From contig CAYRFK010000017.1 of the NCBI GenBank assembly GCA_964423465.1, positions 1 to 41,841 of the forward strand: DNA of 41,841 bases. Reading direction: 5' to 3'. Positions 15,597-26,000 of this stretch are shown in pieces. The position numbers and the translations under genes were made by a program. The first letter of the stretch is position 1; each line of letters begins with the position of its first letter. Source of the DNA: VGWF01 sp964423465 (GTDB taxonomy: Bacteria; Verrucomicrobiota; Kiritimatiellia; PWTM01). The notes under the pieces were generated by a model. That model saw only the letters and a program-made list of their open reading frames with translations. It ran no database searches and was not told the origin of the DNA.

Positions 15597-17750
15597 ATGG
15601 CCGAGGCCAAAACGTTCAGCGAATCGTGGTACCGGGTCGCGGGTCAGCGCATCCACCTGCGGCCCCACGTCACGCTGCGCCGCCAGTTCTTCCGTGGAGA
15701 GAAGTGGTACGTGCTGGAGGATCCCTTCACGAACCAGTTCTTCCGCCTGCGCCCCGCGGCCTACGCGTTCGTCGCGCGGCTCGCGCCCGACCGGACGGTC
15801 GAGGAGGTCTGGAAGGAGTGCCTCGAGAAGGAGGGCGACGAGGCGCCGGGGCAGGAGGACGTCATCCGCCTCCTCGCCCAGCTCTACCGGACCAACCTGC
15901 TGCAGTACCAGGCGCCGGAGGACAGCCGCCAGCTTTTCGAGCGCCACCGCAAGCAGCGCCAGCGCGAGATCCGCTCGCGCCTGCTCGGCATCATGTTCGC
16001 GCGCTTCCCGCTTCTCGATCCCGATGCGTTTCTGAAGCGCATGGCGCCCGTGACGCGCTGGATCTTCGGTCCCGCGGGCGCCGTGCTGTGGCTCGTGGCC
16101 GTCGCGGTGGGACTCAAGGCCGTGGCCGACCGGTTCGGGGAGTGGGTCGACCAGACCCAGGGCGTGCTTGCGCCGGGCAACCTGGTGCTCCTCTACGCGG
16201 CCCTGGTGGTCGTAAAGACGCTGCACGAGTTCGGCCACGCCGCCGCCTGCCGGCGCTTCGGCGGCGAGGTGCACACGATGGGCGTCATGCTCCTTGTCTT
16301 CACGCCGGTCCCCTACATGGACGCGACCGCCTCGTGGGCCTTCCGCAGCCGCGGGCGGCGCGCGCTCGTGGGCGCGGCGGGCATGCTGGTCGAGATCTTC
16401 GTCGCGGCGCTGGCGGCCGTCGTGTGGGCGAACACCGGGCCGGGCACGCTGCACGGCATCGCCTACAACGTCACCTTCGTCGCCTCGGTCTCGACGATTC
16501 TCTTCAACGCGAACCCGCTGCTGCGGTTCGATGGCTACTACATCCTGTCGGACCTGCTCGACATCCCGAACCTGCACTCGCGGGCGGTGCGGCACCTGAC
16601 GCACCTGGTGGAACGGTACGCCTTCGGCTGGAAGGACTCGGAAAGCCCGGCGCGGTCCCCGCGGGAGCGGACCTGGCTGACCGTTTTCGGCATCGTCAGC
16701 GGCGTCTACCGCGTGCTCGTCTTCACCGCCGTCATCCTGTTCGTCGCCGACCAGTTCCTGCTGGCCGGGCTGATCATGGCGTTCCTCTGCATCTTTTCCT
16801 GGGGCCTGGTGCCTGTCGCGCGCCTCGTGAACTACCTGGCGACCAGCCCCCACCTCGAACGGACCCGCAGCCGCGCCGTGGCGGTCTGTGTGGGTACGGC
16901 GCTGGCCGTCGCCGTCGTCCTCGGGGCCGTCCCGTTCCCCGCCCACGTCCGCGCGCCGGGCATCCTGGAGGCGCGCCAGTTCCGGCAGGTCGCCTGCGAC
17001 ACCGGCGGGCGGTTGGAGGAGATCCTGGCGGATAGCGGCACGGACGTGCGGACGGGCCGTCCGCTGTTCCGCCTCCGGGACAACGAACTCGACGCCGAGC
17101 GGACCCTGGCGCGGGCGCGCTGCGAGGAGGCCCGGGCCATGGTGCAGCGGGCGATGGGCAAGGGTGCGGTCGACCTTGCCCCGCTGCGCGTCTACGAGGA
17201 GGCGGTCGAGCGGAGAAGCCGCCGCCTCGACGAGATGGCGGAGGCCCTGACGGTGCGCGCCCCCTGCGACGGGCGGTGGATCGCCCCCGATCTCCGCGGC
17301 CATGTCGGCGCCTGGCTGCCCCGCGGCGCCGCCGCAGGCCACGTGGTCAACGAGTCCGGCTTCGAATTCAGCGCCATCGTGTCGCAGAAGGAGGCTGCGC
17401 GGCTCGTCGACCGGCCGGACGGGCGCGCCATGGTCCGCCTGAAGGGACAGGCCGGAATCACGCTGGCCGTCGCGGCGCGGCGGGTCATCCCCGCCGACCA
17501 GCAGCGCCTGCCCTCCGCCGCCCTCGGCTGGCACGCCGGCGGCGAGGTGGCGGTCGATCTGAAGGATGCCAGCGGACTCAAGACCGCCGAGCCGTTTTTC
17601 CAGGTGATCGCCTCGGTCGAGCCGGCCCCAGGGGCGGTTCTGCTGCACGGCCGGTCCGGTCGCATCCGGTTCGATCTCGGCCGCGAGCCCCTGCTGCGGC
17701 AGTGGATGCGGGCGTTCCGCCAGCTGATCCAGTCGCGGTACCGGCTCTGA
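15597..17750 (+). CDS. PqqD-like / M50 metalloprotease / HlyD fusion protein
   Basis: The protein has 717 residues. Residues of about 18-105 resemble a PqqD-like peptide-recognition domain (YVLEDPFTNQFFRLRP, then APGQEDVIRLLAQLY). A multi-pass membrane region follows with an M50 site-2-protease core: HEFGH at 210-214 supplies zinc ligands and the catalytic glutamate, and NPLLRFDGYY from N306 supplies the aspartate ligand D312. After about residue 445 there is a split HlyD-like domain (VACDTGGRLEEILADSGTDV and VRAPCDGRWIAPDLRGHVG). The key protease residues are all present. Such proteins cleave or bind peptides in the membrane. The neighbours suggest a role in processing or passing the giant LEPR-XLL protein. 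It lies 16 nt from both neighbouring genes. Confidence 0.88.
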   Translation: MAEAKTFSESWYRVAGQRIHLRPHVTLRRQFFRGEKWYVLEDPFTNQFFRLRPAAYAFVARLAPDRTVEEVWKECLEKEGDEAPGQEDVIRLLAQLYRTNLLQYQAPEDSRQLFERHRKQRQREIRSRLLGIMFARFPLLDPDAFLKRMAPVTRWIFGPAGAVLWLVAVAVGLKAVADRFGEWVDQTQGVLAPGNLVLLYAALVVVKTLHEFGHAAACRRFGGEVHTMGVMLLVFTPVPYMDATASWAFRSRGRRALVGAAGMLVEIFVAALAAVVWANTGPGTLHGIAYNVTFVASVSTILFNANPLLRFDGYYILSDLLDIPNLHSRAVRHLTHLVERYAFGWKDSESPARSPRERTWLTVFGIVSGVYRVLVFTAVILFVADQFLLAGLIMAFLCIFSWGLVPVARLVNYLATSPHLERTRSRAVAVCVGTALAVAVVLGAVPFPAHVRAPGILEARQFRQVACDTGGRLEEILADSGTDVRTGRPLFRLRDNELDAERTLARARCEEARAMVQRAMGKGAVDLAPLRVYEEAVERRSRRLDEMAEALTVRAPCDGRWIAPDLRGHVGAWLPRGAAAGHVVNESGFEFSAIVSQKEAARLVDRPDGRAMVRLKGQAGITLAVAARRVIPADQQRLPSAALGWHAGGEVAVDLKDASGLKTAEPFFQVIASVEPAPGAVLLHGRSGRIRFDLGREPLLRQWMRAFRQLIQSRYRL

Positions 17751-17766
17751 TGCCGGGGCGGATGCC

Positions 17767-19776
17767 ATGAACGCGAGCAAACGAACCGTCACGCCGACCC
17801 GGGACTACCGGCGCGTGAGCCTCCGGCCGGCGCGCGAGCTGGCGCGCGGCCTGGATGCGGTCGTCGAGGGCTGGGCCGGCGCTTTCCGGCGCCGCCCCGC
17901 GGTCCTCGCCGCGCTGCTGGAGGACGCCCGCCAGGTCGACGCGCTCTCCGGAGAGTACGAAGGCCTCTCCACGCGCCACCTTCAGGGCCGGCTCCACGGG
18001 CTTCGCGACGCCTTCCGTCGGGGCCGCGAGGTCGGGAGCGACGTCGTCTGCCGCGGCCTGGCCGCCGTGCGCGAGGCCGCGAGCCGCCGGATCGGACAGC
18101 GCCCATTCGAGGTGCAGATCGCCGGCGCCCTGGCCCTCTACCGCGGCTATCTTGCCGAGATGGCCACCGGCGAGGGCAAGACGCTGACCGCGGTCCTGCC
18201 GGCCGTCCTCTTCGGCTGGCGCAAGCGCCCCTGCCACGTCATCACCGTCAACGACTACCTCGCCCGGCGCGATGCGGAGTGGATGGCTGCGATCTACGAC
18301 TTCTGCGGCGTCCGCGCCGGCCACGTCACGTCCGAAATGGACCCGGCCGCGCGCCGGAACGGCTACGACGCCGACGTCACCTACTGCACCAGCAAGTAGA
18401 TCGTCGCCGACTTCCTCCGTGACGGGCTCCGGCTCGGCCGCCTCCGCGACCCCGCCCGCTTCCAGCTCGCGCGACTCCTCCGGCCGGTCTCCCTCGAACG
18501 CGCGGGCGTTGTCATGCGCGGCCTCGACACCGCGATCGTCGACGAGGCCGACAGCGTCCTGATCGACGAGGCCGTCACGCCGGTCATCATCTCCGCAAGC
18601 TATCCCAACGAGGCCCTGCGCGACGCCTGCCTCAAGGCCAACGCCATCGCCGCCGACCTTCGCCCCGGCGAGCACTACGACTGCCGCGAGCGCTACCGCG
18701 AGGTCGAACTCCGCGATGCCGGCCGGAGCCTCGTCGACGGCCGTTGCGGCGATCTTCCCGGCCTGTGGAGGGCCCCGGCGCGGCGCGAGGAACTGGTCCG
18801 TCAGGCCCTGACCGCCCGAGAGTTCTTCCTGCGAGACAAGCAGTACGTCGTCCAGGACGGCAAAGTCGTCATCGTCGACGAGTTCACCGGCCGCATGATG
18901 CCGCAACGCACGTGGCGCGAGGGCCTTCACCAAGCCGTCGAGGCCCGGGAGGGCCTTCCGGTCTCCGACCCGAGCGAGACCCTCGCTCGCCTGAGCTTCC
19001 AGCGCTTTTTCCGCTTCTTCCGTCGCCTGTCCGGCATGACCGGCACCGCCCGCGAGGCCGCGGACGAGCTCTGGCACATCTACCGGCTTCCGGTCGTCGC
19101 GATCCCGACCCACAAACCCTGCGTGCGCAATGAGTTGCCTGATCGCATATTCGCCTCGCAGGAGGAGAAATGGACCGCGGTCGTGGACGACATCGCCGAG
19201 GTCCACCGCGCCGGCCGGCCGGTCCTTGTCGGCACGCGCAGCGTGCGGGCCAGCGAGGACCTCTCCCGCCGCCTGACCGCCGCGGGCATGGAGCACCAGG
19301 TTCTGAACGCGGTCCGGCACCACGAGGAGGCGCTGATCGTCTCCTGCGCCGGGCAGGCAGGCCGGATTACGATCGCGACGAACATGGCCGGCCGCGGGAC
19401 TGACATCAAATTGGTACCCGGCGTTGCGGAGGCGGGCGGACTGCACGTCCTCGCGACCGAGCGGCACGAGTCCGGGCGGATCGACCGCCAGCTCTTCGGC
19501 CGCTGCGCGCGGCAGGGCGATCCGGGGAGCGCCTGCGCCTTTGTCAGCGCGGAGGACGAACTCCTCGTCCGCTACCTGCCGAAGCTTCTCCGCGACCGCC
19601 TCGCTGCAGCCGTCCGCCGCGGCGGCCCCTCCGCCCGCCGCCTCGCGGCCTGGACCTTTGCCCACGCCCAGCGCGCCGCCCAGTGGCAGTCCTACCGCCA
19701 GCGCAAGGCCGTCCTCCGCATGGACGACTGGCTCGACGAATCCCTCTCCTTCGCCGGCCGCGAGCACGAGGCGTGA
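17767..19776 (+). pseudogene. Shortened SecA paralog, interrupted by an in-frame TAG
   Basis: Read through one TAG (codon 211), the frame encodes 669 residues, against about 900 for housekeeping SecA. SecA is the ATPase that drives proteins through SecYEG. Motor motifs are intact: ATGEGKT (133-139), VNDYLARRDA, VDEADSVLIDEA, SGMTGTA, TNMAGRGTDI and QLFGRCARQGDPGSA. The protein stops where the long scaffold helix begins (WQSYRQRKAVLRMDDW), so the helical wing, two-helix finger and zinc tail are missing. There is no other damage on either side of the TAG. It could be a recent pseudogene, a base-call error (GAG or CAG read as TAG), or two separately translated parts (17767-18399 and 18514-19776). 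It follows the M50 fusion gene after 16 nt, before the giant gene. Confidence 0.88.
18397..18399 (+). other. In-frame amber codon inside the SecA paralog
   Basis: The codons read AGC AAG TAG ATC GTC. The surrounding protein, YCTSK-x-IVADFLRD, matches the conserved SecA segment before the YLRDN motif, and the missing residue would be Glu or Gln by a single base change. Other genes here end in TAG (LpxC-like, DUF4432), so reassignment of TAG in this organism is not supported. Confidence 0.9.
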
Positions 19777-19829
19777 GGCGGTGGGGAGGTGTGGCTGCCG
19801 GAAACGAATGGCGCCGATGGGATCGGGAG

Positions 19830-19849
19830 GGCCCGCGGCCCCGCGGGCC
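19830..19849 (+). terminator. GC-rich hairpin after the SecA paralog
   Basis: GGCCCGCGG (19830-19838) and CCGCGGGCC (19841-19849) form a perfect nine-base inverted repeat with a very short loop. It lies 54 nt after the SecA stop. No T run follows, so termination is uncertain; it may partly insulate the giant gene from the upstream set. Confidence 0.45.
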
Positions 19850-19896
19850 GAACGGTGGATACGGAGGAAGAGCACGAAATGAATCCAACTCAGCGC

Positions 19897-19926
19897 TTGA
19901 CCTTTGTACATCGATGGATTTACAAA
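19897..19926 (+). promoter_or_regulatory. Candidate promoter of the giant gene
   Basis: TTGACC (19897-19902) and TACAAA (19921-19926) are separated by 18 nt within the most AT-rich part of the 239-nt gap. The -35 box matches five of six consensus bases and the -10 box four of six. The transcript would begin near 19933, leaving an untranslated leader of about 83 nt. Confidence 0.5.
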
Positions 19927-20015
19927 ACCGACCAAGGCGGTGGTGATTATCCCCCAAAGGGCGGATGTGTCGTGTCGGGTCGGGGAGTTCGGGCCGAAGG
20001 AGACGGGTCGAACGG

Positions 20016-20081
20016 ATGTCAAGGGGTCGTCAGTCGGTCTTTGAGCTGGAGTTCTTGGAACCCCGGCTCCTGCTTTCCGGC
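20016..20081 (+). other. LEPR-XLL N-terminal motif of the giant protein
   Basis: The start reads MSRGRQSVFELEFLEPRLLL, followed by SGEG. L14-E-P-R-x-L-L20 matches the LEPR-XLL domain known at the N-terminus of very large proteins, mainly in PVC bacteria. A basic start and a short hydrophobic LLLS precede the acidic linker, but this is too short for a normal Sec signal. It may serve as a targeting or processing tag. Confidence 0.88.
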
Positions 20082-23000
20082 GAGGGGTTGCTGGATGCCG
20101 CCGCCGTTTCCGCCCCGGATGCCGGTTCCGCCGCCGCCTTTGACAACGCCACCGCCGGGGACGCCTCCGCCTTCGATGCCTCCACTTCCGGCACCTACGA
20201 TCCCGCGGCCCAGACAGGCAGCCTGTTCGATGGCGTGGTCGTCGACACCGCACCGGCGCAGCCCGTCGAATCCTCCGAAGATCCCTCCGGCGCCGAACCC
20301 GCGGAAGCCGTCGAGATGCCCGCCGTCGGGCTCGATCCACTGCCACAGGCGGACCAGTCCGAGAGCACCTCCACCGATCCGGCGGCCCCGGATCCCGACG
20401 TAGATTCGGTTGCGGACCAGCTTGTGGAAACGCAAGTGGCCGCGCGGCCGCCTCCGCAAGTCTCGTATGGCTCGTCGGTTGACTCTTCCACTTCCGCGGA
20501 CGATCCCCCCGCAGGGCAGGATGCTGCCTACGGGCGGTTTCTCGCTTCCTACCTCAAATCCCCGTCCGATCCCTCGTTCGACGCCCGGTTTGACTTCGAC
20601 ATCGATCTCGATGTCGACGTGTCCGACCTCTTCCAGTTCCGTCTTCTGCTCGGCCAGTCCGACCTTTTCCTCCTTTCCTATGAAGACGCGGGCCTGCTCC
20701 GTCTGTCGCCCGGCACGGGCGGCGGGGCCTTGGACCTGATCCTCGGGGCGGGGCCCGGAGTCGGCGGCGTGACGCTCGGTCTTGCCGATGCCTCCGCGCC
20801 GGGCGGCGTCGCCTCGTCCTGGATGCTCCCGGCCAACGGCCGCCTGCTGATCGAGGGCAGCGCCCTGGCCGACTGGATCGCGGTCGACCTGTCCGTCCCG
20901 TTCTCGCTCTCCGGCGGCATCGGGATTGCCGATGCGGCTCGCGGGGACGGCGACACGCTGGAGGCCTACGGTCAGGCGGCCTGCACGTGGCGTGTGACGG
21001 GCGTCAACGCCGGCGCGGTCGGCGGCGTCGACTTCGCCGGGGTCGAGTCCCTGCTCGGCGGGGCGGCCAACCGGGACACCATCATCGTCGCCGACGCGGG
21101 CGATCTCGACGGCGTGGCCGACGGGGGCCCCGGCGGCTACGACAGCCTCGTTCTCGAGGGGAGCGTCCGCCGCACGGTGTCCTACGTCGCCACGGGTCCC
21201 GACTCCGGCAGCGTCAATCTCGACGGTCGGACGATCGCCTACGCGGGCATGGAGCCGATCGTCGACAGCGGCACGGCCGACAGACTGGTTTTCACGGCCA
21301 CATGGGATTCCGGGAATCCCGCCGAGTGGAAGGACCATGAGATCCGGCTGGGCTCCGCCGGGGCCGGCCTCCTTCGGATCAGCAGCGACAACGGGCTTTT
21401 CGAGTACCACCAGTTCCCCAGGCCGGTCTTCTCGCTGGAGATCCGGGCCGGCGACGGCAACGACACCCTGATCCTCGAGTCCGCCATGCTGGCGCCGCCC
21501 GTGGCGATCGTGCTTGATGGCGGGGCGGGATCCGACACGATCGAGGTGGCGCGCGATGCCGACTTCCTGCTGACCGACGTCCTCCTGACCGTTTCCGGCG
21601 AGACACCGTACGCCCTGACGGGCTTCGAACATGCCCATCTGACCGGCGGTGGCAACACGACGTCGGCCAACACGGCCGGATTCAGTGGCGTCGTGATCTA
21701 CACCAACGGGATACCGAACTGGATTGAGGAGGGACCGGGTGCGATCGAGGATGGACAGGTGCAGGGGTTGGCCGACGGGGCGGTTGCGGGTGCGGTGCAG
21801 GCGCTGGCGGTTCATCCGTTCGACGGCGACATCATCTTTGCAGGGACAGTCAACGGCGGCGTCTGGCGGACGCTGGACGGCGGCGCAACGTGGAAGCCGC
21901 TGACCGACCAGTTCCCGTCGCTATCCATTGGTGACATCGCCATCAGCCCCCTCGACGCCGATGGCAACGCCCTGAACGCCGGCACTCCGCTGGCGAAGCT
22001 GGTCCTCATGGCCGGGACGGGCCAGTTCAGCAACCGGAGTCTTGGCGGCTACAGTATCGGTCTGCTGGTTTCGCGGGACGGTGGCGGCACGTGGAGCCTC
22101 AACGGGGCCGACAGTCTGGCGGCGTTGCCGATCACGGCCGTGGTTCCCAGCAGCCTGAAGCACACCGACGGCAGCCCGATCGTGCTGGTCAGCGCGCTGG
22201 ACAAGACGGTCCTCGTCCGCGAAGCCAGCGGCTTTGTGACCTACAACAGGAACCATTCGCTCAACTACGACGTGCGCAAACCCGGCGGCCTTTTCCGTAG
22301 CACCGATGGCGGGCTGACCTTCTCGAGCCTCTCCGGCGCCCCCGGCAGCGGGCTGCCGGCCGGGGCGGTCAGCGACGTCGTCGCCGACCCGGGCGACCCT
22401 CTGGTGCTGTACGCGGGCGTAGTCGGCGCAGGGGTCTATATCAGCGAGGACGGTGGACTGACGTGGACAGCGGTCAACACCAGCCTGACCGATGCTGCCA
22501 CTGCGCTCCGGATCGAATTGAGCGTCAGCGAGGCGGTCGATCCGACGTCCGAACAACGGCCGGCTTATGCGGGCCTGATCCATGATTCCACAACGCTTAC
22601 GGCCCCGGCGGTCTCGGGCGGCAAGACGCTCCACGTCTCCCACGTCTCCCTCTTCCAAATCGAAGACAAGATCTACCTCGCGAATACCGACGTTTCGGCG
22701 CCGGGGGCCTTCAACGAGGGTGAATGGGAAGAGGCCGTCATCGTGGCTATCGACCGCGCCGCCGGGACGCTGACGTTGTCGAAGGTGCTCGCCCTGAACC
22801 ACGACGCGGGTTTCCGCGTGTGGCTGAACGAGGCGCGGGCCTCCGGCGTGTTCCGTTTACCGAACGTGATCGGGGCATGGGCGAAGATGGATTTCGCGGG
22901 GGACGCGGACGGCGGGCTGAACCCCGGCGGCCAGGCGGTGAAGAACTTCGTGTTGCTCGCCGACCGGACCAACCCCTCGGTCGTCTACGCTGCCGGCGAC

Positions 23001-26000
23001 CGACAGGCCAGATTAGAGAACGCATCGTGGCCGAACGTGAGCGGCGGCATGAACTGGACGGGCAGGGTCTTCCGCGGCGATGCGTCGCAGCCCGCCGGCA
23101 GCCAGTGGACGCCGGTTGTGGCCAACGGCGCGGCCGGCACATCGCCGCACGCCGACTCCCGGGATCTGGTTTTCGATCCCGAGGGCCGGATTCTCGTGGC
23201 GGACGACGGCGGTGTCTACCGGCTCAACAACCCCGGCTCGGCGGTCGGCCTGACGGGCAACCCGAACCTGACGTTCGCCGATGCGAACCCCGACACCGTT
23301 ACGCGCGCGGCGGGCAGCTGGGTCGCGGATGGTTTCACGATCGGCCAGGTCGTCAAGATCACGAACAGCCGGACCAACGACGGCGTCTACACGATCGCCG
23401 CGGTGACGCCGCTGGTCCTGACGCTTGCCGCCGACGGCGCGCTGAAGAACGAGGGGCCGGTGCAGGGCATCCGGATCGCCCTGCGCTACTGGGAGGGATT
23501 GAACAACGGGCTTCGCGTCATCGAGGTCAACTCGGTCGCCTACGACGGGCTCAACCGGATCATTTTCACAGGAAACCAGGACACCGGCACCGGCGAGCAG
23601 CGCGGCGCCGACATGCGTGGAACTCCGGTCCTCACGTTCTCCGACGCCAACCCCGACACCATCACGCGCGACTCCGGCGACTGGGTTGCCGACGGGTTCG
23701 AGGCGGGCCAGCGCCTCACCCTTCGCTTCACCCAGAAAAACGACGGCTCATTCACGATCGCATCCGTGACTCCGCAGACCCTGACGCTGGCGGCCGACGC
23801 CGCGCTCCGGAACGAGACCGCCAACGGACCCAACCTGTGGGTGACGGTGTTGAACAACGCCTCGGTGGTGGATGCGAACCTCGACGGAATCCCCGACGAC
23901 GCCGACGGCCGGTTCCGCTGGCAGACGGTGATGCAGGGGGACGGCAACACGCAACTGGCTGTCTACGTCGATATCAGCAAGGACGAAAGAGACAACGACG
24001 GCGACGGCAAGGTGGACAGCGCGGATCCGGACGAGGTCGGCCAGCACGTGCGCCGCTACTACATGGGCAACACCTTCGAGTTTTTCGTCGTGCGGGAGTT
24101 CAATGCCGACGGCATGCTGATCGCCATGGACCGGGTTGGATTACGCAGCGTTGACGGCGCAAAGCTGCGGAGCGGCCTGCTCCCTCTCGACCGCGACACC
24201 GGCTACATGCCGATCCCGTACGCCGTCAACGCCTATGCCCCCAATGCGTTTCTCATTGGCCTCTACGGGCTATACTTCAGCAAGGACGGCATGAACACCG
24301 TGACCGTGGTCGGTGATGCGAACGGGGAGTACGTCCTCGGTGCCCTGGCCTTCGGCGGCCTGAATCGGATGGAGGGCGATCCGGCGCTCACATTCTCGGA
24401 AGAGAATGCGCCCACCTGCACCATCACGCGCGACGCCGGCAGTTGGATCGAGGAGGGCTTTTACCCCGGGCTGCAGATTTCCGTGACGGGGACGCAGTTG
24501 AACGATACGACGACCACTCTTGTGGCCGTCACCGATCTGGAGTTGACCATATCCACGGAAGGCGACGATTTCCTGAACCAGGAAGGGCCCATCAGAGGCG
24601 TGTCGGTCACGGCGATAAACCGGGCCGCCTACTACGCGACCCGGTTCAACACGGTGAATGTGTCGGGGGGACCTCTCTTTGGGTCCAAGCATGTCATCCC
24701 CGGCGCGGTCCAGATCACGGACATCGCGATGGATCCGGACAACTGGCGCACGGTCTACGCCCTGGACATCCGCAACGTGTACCGGTCGACCGATGCGGGC
24801 GCGACTTGGGAGGTCGTTTCCAACCGGTTGGACTCCGCGGGCCTTCACTCGTTGAAGGTCATCAAGACGGCGGCCGGCGACAAGGCACTGCTGGTCGGCA
24901 CCAACCTCGGCCTGTTCCGCTCCATCAATCCGGGGGTGGATGCCGACTGGACGGAATGGGGCGGCAATCTCCCCAACGCCCCTGTGATGGAGATCGTTGA
25001 TTACCGGGCGGAGGGTGCGAGGGACGTTCTGGTGGTCGGCACGCTGGGCCGCGGCGCGTGGTCGCTTGACGGCGACGCGGACTCGCTGCTGGACAAGCCG
25101 GCCGTCATCCGCATCCAAGGCACCGCGGCAGGCGACATCGTCGGGATCTCGCGCAATCCCGGCAACGCCTCGCTTGTGGATATCCACGTCAACAGCATCG
25201 AACCCGTTTACACCCTTCCACTGTCCAGCCTGCACCAGATCCGGTTCGACGGTCGGGGTGGCGACGACTGGCTCAATATCGATTCCACACACGGTGCCAT
25301 CAGCCTGCCGGGCGGTGTTGATTTTGCCGGCGGTGCCGGCGGCGCCGACCGCCTGACGCTCGACGGCGCCAAGGTCGGAACGTACCAGCAGACGAACCTT
25401 GGGCTCGTCACCGTTATCGAGATCACGGATCTGGCGTCCGGCGCGGCGCAGAAAGTCGTCATCGAGGATGTCGAGACGATCGCCGATCGGCTGCCGCGCC
25501 CGACGGACGTCGAGAAGACGGCCGGTGGGCTGACCGGTCTGCTTGGCTTGTTCGACCACCTTGCCGATCCCGGTGCGGCGGGCACCGAAATGGCGGTATT
25601 GGGCTCCTCCCTGCCGCGTGCGCTCACAGGGGTGACGGTCAGCACAGCTCTGCCGGCGGCCGACCGTACGCCGGACAGCCCCGTCCGCATCGGCGCCTCG
25701 GACGAGGACGTCCAGGGCTTCCGCCGCATCGTCGAAAGCGGCCCCGGGGCGTTCAGCCTCGGCGATATTGGCGGCGCGGCGATCCCGACCTTTGCGGCCC
25801 TCCGCGACGCGCTCGACGGCCTTGATGCCACGCCCGGCAACGTCACGTACCTGGAGGCGGCCGGCGTGACGACGTTCACGATGGAGGTGCGCAAGATTCT
25901 GGGCGGCACGGCCGACTTCGACGTGGGCTTCGACCTCTTCGGCGGATCCGTCGACCTCAACGGCGCGTTCCAAATCGGCGCCGAGGTGGTCCTCTCGCTG

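Larger units (their letters stand above)
21780..25070 (+). other. Asp-box (BNR/sialidase-like) beta-propeller domain
   Basis: Repeated S-x-D-x-G-x-T-W boxes mark propeller blades: WRTLDGGATW near 21870, VSRDGGGTW near 22070, RSTDGGLTF near 22298, ISEDGGLTW near 22440 and RSTDAGATW near 24784. Blade starts such as LAVHPFDGDIIFAGT and IAMDPDNWRTVYALD fit the VPS10/sortilin and photosystem-II-stability type. Other segments interrupt the propeller: three about 65-residue modules and an EF-hand-like loop. Propellers of this type bind carbohydrate or protein ligands; no sialidase active-site arginine set could be assigned. Confidence 0.78.

Noticed and set aside
18397..18399. TAG used as a sense codon in this organism
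   Set aside because: TAG ends the LpxC-like and DUF4432 genes at natural positions, so general reassignment is not supported.
17578..20346. A 922-codon minus-strand frame
   Set aside because: It is antisense to the M50 fusion end, the SecA paralog and the start of the giant gene, all supported by motifs.
19879..20403. ATG at 19879 as an alternative start of the giant gene
   Set aside because: It is in another frame, gives a Pro/Ser/Arg-rich translation and ends at 20403. The frame from 20016 encodes the LEPR-XLL motif and continues to the window end.
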